Shown here piece after piece: positions 58,481 to 64,000 of a stretch of 64,000 bases of DNA. Within the stretch, counting starts at the first letter, position 1. The number at the start of each line of letters is the position of its first letter. The notes under the pieces were generated by a model, which had not been told where the DNA came from, ran no database searches, and worked only from the letters and a program-made list of their open reading frames with translations. A program made the translations under genes and the position numbers. The stretch covers positions 5,394,001 to 5,458,000 of the forward strand of contig NZ_RDTE01000003.1 in the NCBI RefSeq assembly GCF_004125265.1, in the 5' to 3' direction. Source of the DNA: Streptomyces lydicus. Lineage in GTDB: Bacteria > Actinomycetota > Actinomycetes > Streptomycetales > Streptomycetaceae.

Positions 58481-59119
58481 CTATGCGCCGTACAGCGCGG
58501 CCTGCGCATAGAGGAGATGCACATTCAGCAGGCCGGGGTCGGCGCGGTAGCGGCCGGTGTTGAAATCGAGGGGGGCCTTCCCCGGGCCGCCGTCGGTCCG
58601 CGTGCGCCAGCGGGCGCGGTACGGCTTGCCCCACAGCCAAGAGCCCGGACGCAGTTCGCCGTTGAGGAGGTGGATCAGCGCCAGGACGACCCAGAGCGGC
58701 GAGAACGCCCAAAAAGCGATCCAGCCGCGGATATTCCCCTTGTAGGCGACCGCGCTGCACCGCCTGCCCGTGTCCTCGATGCGCCACGCCTGGCGAATTC
58801 CCAGCGGGGAACGCTCGTGAACGATCCGGCCGATGAGGTGGCCGCTTCCGTCCCGCACCGCATAAGCGGTCTGCGAGCCGGCGGCGACGGCCTCGGGGGC
58901 GACGGTGCACAGGGTGTGGGCCGGGTCCGTCGGCGAGGTGAGGGCGAAGGCCGGCTCGTGGTCGTCACTTCCGGCCCGGCGGTGCATCAGGGCCAGCGGT
59001 GATGCGGCGGCAATCCGCCCGTTTCCCGTCTGGAGAGCACCCCATGCCTCGTGCCCGGGAAGCGCGGTGAACTGCTGCGCGAACTCTGCCCGGGAAAGGC
59101 AGAACGTTATTTCGGTCAT
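58481..59119 (-). CDS. Membrane-anchored paralogue B
   Basis: 212 residues from the ATG at 59119; the frame is open to 59185. It matches paralogue A end to end: AHTLCTVAPEAV, YAVRDGSGHLIGRIVHERSP, GIRQAWRIEDTGR, AYKGNIRGWIAFWAFSPLWVVLALIHLLNG and RYRADPGLLNVHLLYAQAALYGA. One membrane helix in the same place. The strongest conservation is at the membrane segment and the C-terminal 25 residues, suggesting that these parts make the functional contact. A tandem duplication that includes the upstream region. Confidence 0.8.
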   Translation of the reverse strand: MTEITFCLSRAEFAQQFTALPGHEAWGALQTGNGRIAAASPLALMHRRAGSDDHEPAFALTSPTDPAHTLCTVAPEAVAAGSQTAYAVRDGSGHLIGRIVHERSPLGIRQAWRIEDTGRRCSAVAYKGNIRGWIAFWAFSPLWVVLALIHLLNGELRPGSWLWGKPYRARWRTRTDGGPGKAPLDFNTGRYRADPGLLNVHLLYAQAALYGA

Positions 59120-59160
59120 TCGGCTTGCTGCTCCAGCTCCGGCGCGCCTTGTTCGCAGAG

Positions 59161-59181
59161 GTCTCACCTCGCGTACCCGGG
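59161..59181. promoter_or_regulatory. Conserved upstream block of paralogue B
   Basis: GTCTCACCTCGCGTACCCGG plus one base, 42 bp upstream of the paralogue B start. It corresponds to the block at 58331. Confidence 0.5.
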
Positions 59182-59353
59182 TCACCGTCCGGTGGTTCCT
59201 GGTGAGGCGCGGTACGTGACGACGGCCGACCAGTGTGTCAGACGATGATCACCAGGGACGCCGCGACCGGCGGCTCCCCACCCGCGAATCCCCGCCGGGC
59301 GACTCCCGACCGAGGAGCCCTGCCCCCGCCCGGGCCCCGCCCCCTCCCACCCC

Positions 59354-60037
59354 TCAGTTCTTCCGATGCCCTATCAACCGCGGCTTCGCCTCCAGGTTGC
59401 CCAGGCCGTGCCAGGCCAGGTTCACCAGATGGGCCGCGACCTCGGCCTTCTTCGGCTTGCGGGTGTCCACCCACCACTGGCCGGTCAGCGCGACCATGCC
59501 GACCAGGGCCTGGGCGTAGAGCGGGGCCAGCTTCGGGTCGAAGCCGCGGGCCTTGAATTCCAGGCCCAGGATGTCCTCGACCTGAGTGGCGATATCGCTG
59601 ATCAGGGAGGCGAAGGTGCCCGTGGACTGGGCCACCGGGGAATCGCGGACCAGGATGCGGAAGCCGTCGGTGAAGGTCTCGATGTAGTCGAGCAGCGCGA
59701 ACGCCGCCTGTTCGAGGAGTTCGCGGGGGTGGCCGGCGGTCAGTGCGCCGGTCACCATGTCCAGCAGCTGCCGCATCTCGCGGTCCACGACCACCGCGTA
59801 CAGGCCTTCCTTGCCCCCGAAGTGCTCGTAGACCACCGGCTTGGAGACCCCGGCCTTCGCCGCGATCTCCTCCACCGAGGTGCCCTCGTAGCCCCGCTCG
59901 GCAAAGAGCGTGCGACCGATGTCCAGCAGCTGCTCCCGGCGCTCCGCACCGGTCATCCGGACCCGGCGGGCCCGCCGCGTCCCCGCGGAGGAAGACTTGC
60001 CTTTGTTGCCGCTGGTACTGCTGTCGTCGATCGCCAC
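59354..60037 (-). CDS. TetR-family regulator of the desaturase operon
   Basis: 227 residues from a GTG. A Ser/Lys/Arg N-terminus is followed by the helix-turn-helix (RREQLLDIGRTLFAERGYEG, VEEIAAKAGVSKPVVYEHFG). The C-terminal domain (LLEQAAFALLDYIETFTDGFRI) is that of TetR regulators of fatty-acid genes. It starts 21 bp after the desaturase stop on the same strand, so it is part of that operon and likely feeds back on it through the dyad at 61111-61131. Effector is probably an acyl-CoA, by analogy only. Confidence 0.92.
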   Translation of the reverse strand: MAIDDSSTSGNKGKSSSAGTRRARRVRMTGAERREQLLDIGRTLFAERGYEGTSVEEIAAKAGVSKPVVYEHFGGKEGLYAVVVDREMRQLLDMVTGALTAGHPRELLEQAAFALLDYIETFTDGFRILVRDSPVAQSTGTFASLISDIATQVEDILGLEFKARGFDPKLAPLYAQALVGMVALTGQWWVDTRKPKKAEVAAHLVNLAWHGLGNLEAKPRLIGHRKN

Positions 60038-60058
60038 CCGTCAATGATGCCTTCCCCG

Positions 60059-61072
60059 CTACCGCCGGGCGGCACCCCCGGCGGCCTTCTCCGCGCGTCG
60101 CGCGTCCAGCCGGGACGCGTCCGGCCACCGGACGTCATAGGCCCAGCCCGCCTTCTCGAACCAGCGGATCAGCCGGGCGCTGGAATCCAGCTGCCCCTTC
60201 ATCACCCCGTGCCGGGCACAGGTGGGGTCCGCGTGGTGCAGGTTGTGCCAGGACTCACCGCAGGACAGGACGGCCAGCCACCAGACGTTGCCCGAGCGGT
60301 CGCGGGACTTGAAAGGGCGCTTGCCCACCGCATGGCAGATGGAGTTGATCGACCAGGTGACGTGGTGCAGCAGCGCGACGCGGACCAGGGAACCCCAGAA
60401 GAACGCGGTCAGCGCGCCCTGCCAGGACCAGGTCACCAGACCGCCCACCAGCGGCGGGATCAGCAGCGAGACCGTCGTCCACAGGACGAACTGGCGGGAG
60501 ACCGTACGGATCGCATCGTCCCTGATCAGGTCCGGTGCGAACTTCTGCTGCGGGGTCTGCTCCTCGTCGAACATCCAGCCGATGTGCGCCCACCACAGGC
60601 CCTTCATCAGGGCCGGCACCGTCTCGCCGAAGCGCCACGGGGAGTGCGGGTCGCCTTCGGCGTCGGAGAACTTGTGGTGCTTGCGGTGGTCCGCCACCCA
60701 GCGCACCAGCGGCCCCTCCACCGCCAGCGAGCCCATGATCGCCAGCGCGATCCGCAGCGGCCGCTTCGCCTTGAACGAGCCGTGCGTGAAGTAGCGGTGG
60801 AAGCCGATCGTGATGCCGTGGCAGCCGATGTAGTACATCGCCACCATCAGCCCCAGATCCAGCCAGCTCACCCCCCAGCCCCAGGCCAGCGGGACCGCGG
60901 CGACCAGCGCCACGAACGGGACGGTGATGAAGAGCAGCAGCGTGATCTGCTCGATCGACCTGCGCTGCTCGCCACCCAGCGTCGCGGACGCCGCCGCGGC
61001 GGCGGCATCCGGGCCGGCGGAGGAACCGGCAGGAATCGGGGGATCTTCTACGGCTTCGGAACCAGCGGTCAT
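60059..61072 (-). CDS. Acyl-CoA/fatty-acid desaturase
   Basis: 337 residues from ATG 61072 with GAGGGA upstream. Membrane di-iron desaturase with three His boxes: HRYFTH, HRKHH and HNLHH. Membrane helices lie at about 42-90 (LLLFITVPFVALVAAVPLAWG, LGLMVAMYYIGCHGI) and 180-230. It introduces a double bond (probably delta-9) into saturated acyl chains, adjusting membrane fluidity. The N-terminal 38 residues are Ala/Gly-rich. Divergent from ppc; the TetR gene follows in the operon. Confidence 0.94.
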   Translation of the reverse strand: MTAGSEAVEDPPIPAGSSAGPDAAAAAASATLGGEQRRSIEQITLLLFITVPFVALVAAVPLAWGWGVSWLDLGLMVAMYYIGCHGITIGFHRYFTHGSFKAKRPLRIALAIMGSLAVEGPLVRWVADHRKHHKFSDAEGDPHSPWRFGETVPALMKGLWWAHIGWMFDEEQTPQQKFAPDLIRDDAIRTVSRQFVLWTTVSLLIPPLVGGLVTWSWQGALTAFFWGSLVRVALLHHVTWSINSICHAVGKRPFKSRDRSGNVWWLAVLSCGESWHNLHHADPTCARHGVMKGQLDSSARLIRWFEKAGWAYDVRWPDASRLDARRAEKAAGGAARR

Positions 61073-61375
61073 GGTGTCCCTCGTCGGGGGCTCGGGGGCA
61101 CGGCTACGGCTACGGAACCGTAACCTACGGTCTCGTAAGTATGGCAGTGCCGCCGTCACGGGCAAGGCCGTGACAGGCGCCACACCCACCCCCTGTGACG
61201 CATCTGCCCACCCAGCGGACGGTGTGATCTGCTGACGCTGGGCAGACCTATCCTGGGGACGTCGGACAGCGCGGTCCGCAACCCGCCCGCATCAGACCTG
61301 CCCACCCGTCGCCCGCCGGCACCTCTCCCATGAGCCGCGGTGCGACGCCCCTGATCGCTGCAAGGAGCCGCACCA
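61073..61375. other. Divergent regulatory region desaturase/ppc
   Basis: 303 bp holding the desaturase promoter with its dyads (61111-61131) near one end and the ppc promoter at the other (a TATCCT at 61250-61255 could be its -10 box). No gene or other element is recognised. Confidence 0.5.
61111..61131. promoter_or_regulatory. Overlapping dyads, candidate TetR operator
   Basis: TACGG, two bases, CCGTA (61111-61122) and ACCGTA, three bases, TACGGT (61117-61131) share their central bases. They lie 39 bp upstream of the desaturase start, so binding by the operon's TetR would block transcription. Confidence 0.6.

Positions 61376-64000
<2,625 letters not shown>

Noticed and set aside
53778..59119. 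A complete type VII secretion system
   Set aside because: No EccC-type FtsK/SpoIIIE ATPase, EccB, EccD, EccE or mycosin gene is in the window. Only substrate-like and unknown proteins are present.

Overview
The window is a 64-kb stretch of chromosome from a Streptomyces or a very close relative. The supporting signs are very high GC with GC-rich third codon positions, DUF397 proteins next to an XRE/DUF5753 regulator, a tricorn protease, several genes with a -10 box only 6-7 nt before the start codon (leaderless transcripts), rare TTA leucine codons in two genes, and a gene order that, from memory, matches the S. coelicolor ppc / galTEK / ispE-ksgA-rpf / pmt neighbourhood. No tRNA, rRNA, CRISPR array or intact insertion sequence was seen.

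Left part (1-24 kb): the 3' end of an AfsR/SARP-like regulator; a MerR regulator divergent from a translationally coupled Baeyer-Villiger-type monooxygenase / alpha-beta hydrolase / SDR operon, which resembles the mycobacterial mymA operon; a Gln-rich small protein; a secreted L,D-transpeptidase; tricorn protease; a lower-GC secreted SGNH hydrolase facing a secreted protein built of three 53-54-residue repeats; a WhiJ-like developmental locus (XRE/DUF5753, two DUF397, a small basic protein and an anti-sigma-like ATPase with a TTA codon); TetR plus MMPL exporter with a clear operator; a nickel/cobalt ECF transporter (cbiMN-cbiQ-cbiO) behind a Nur-type box; a serine hydrolase; an EamA transporter.

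Middle (24-48 kb): cell-envelope and core genes. A MecA-N-type penicillin-binding protein and protein O-mannosyltransferase are followed by divergent rsmI, a zinc-ribbon protein, tatD, and the conserved actinobacterial rpfB-ksgA-ispE operon. An accessory block (34.2-38.1 kb: a small-protein pair, a TTA-containing XRE/TPR-like regulator with a partner, a hydrolase and a membrane protein) precedes an ABC-F ATPase gene. Then come a receiver-degenerate LuxR regulator, a sodium:solute symporter pair and the galTEK operon. The gal promoter region carries a long inverted repeat and three 10-bp phased direct repeats. A second LuxR-type regulator follows.

Right part (48-64 kb): GH42 beta-galactosidase, an SDR, MarR with a divergent trans-aconitate-type methyltransferase, and a VOC protein. 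Next is an all-minus-strand accessory island (53.8-59.1 kb) that looks linked to type VII secretion: a WXG100-size protein, a 420-residue WXG-led candidate effector, two unrecognised proteins, a truncated duplicate of one of them, and a tandem pair of membrane-anchored paralogues. The window closes with a desaturase-TetR operon and the start of phosphoenolpyruvate carboxylase, which runs off the end.

Two window-wide patterns stand out: short tandem repeats that overlap or abut the stop codons of many genes, and recurrent leaderless promoters.
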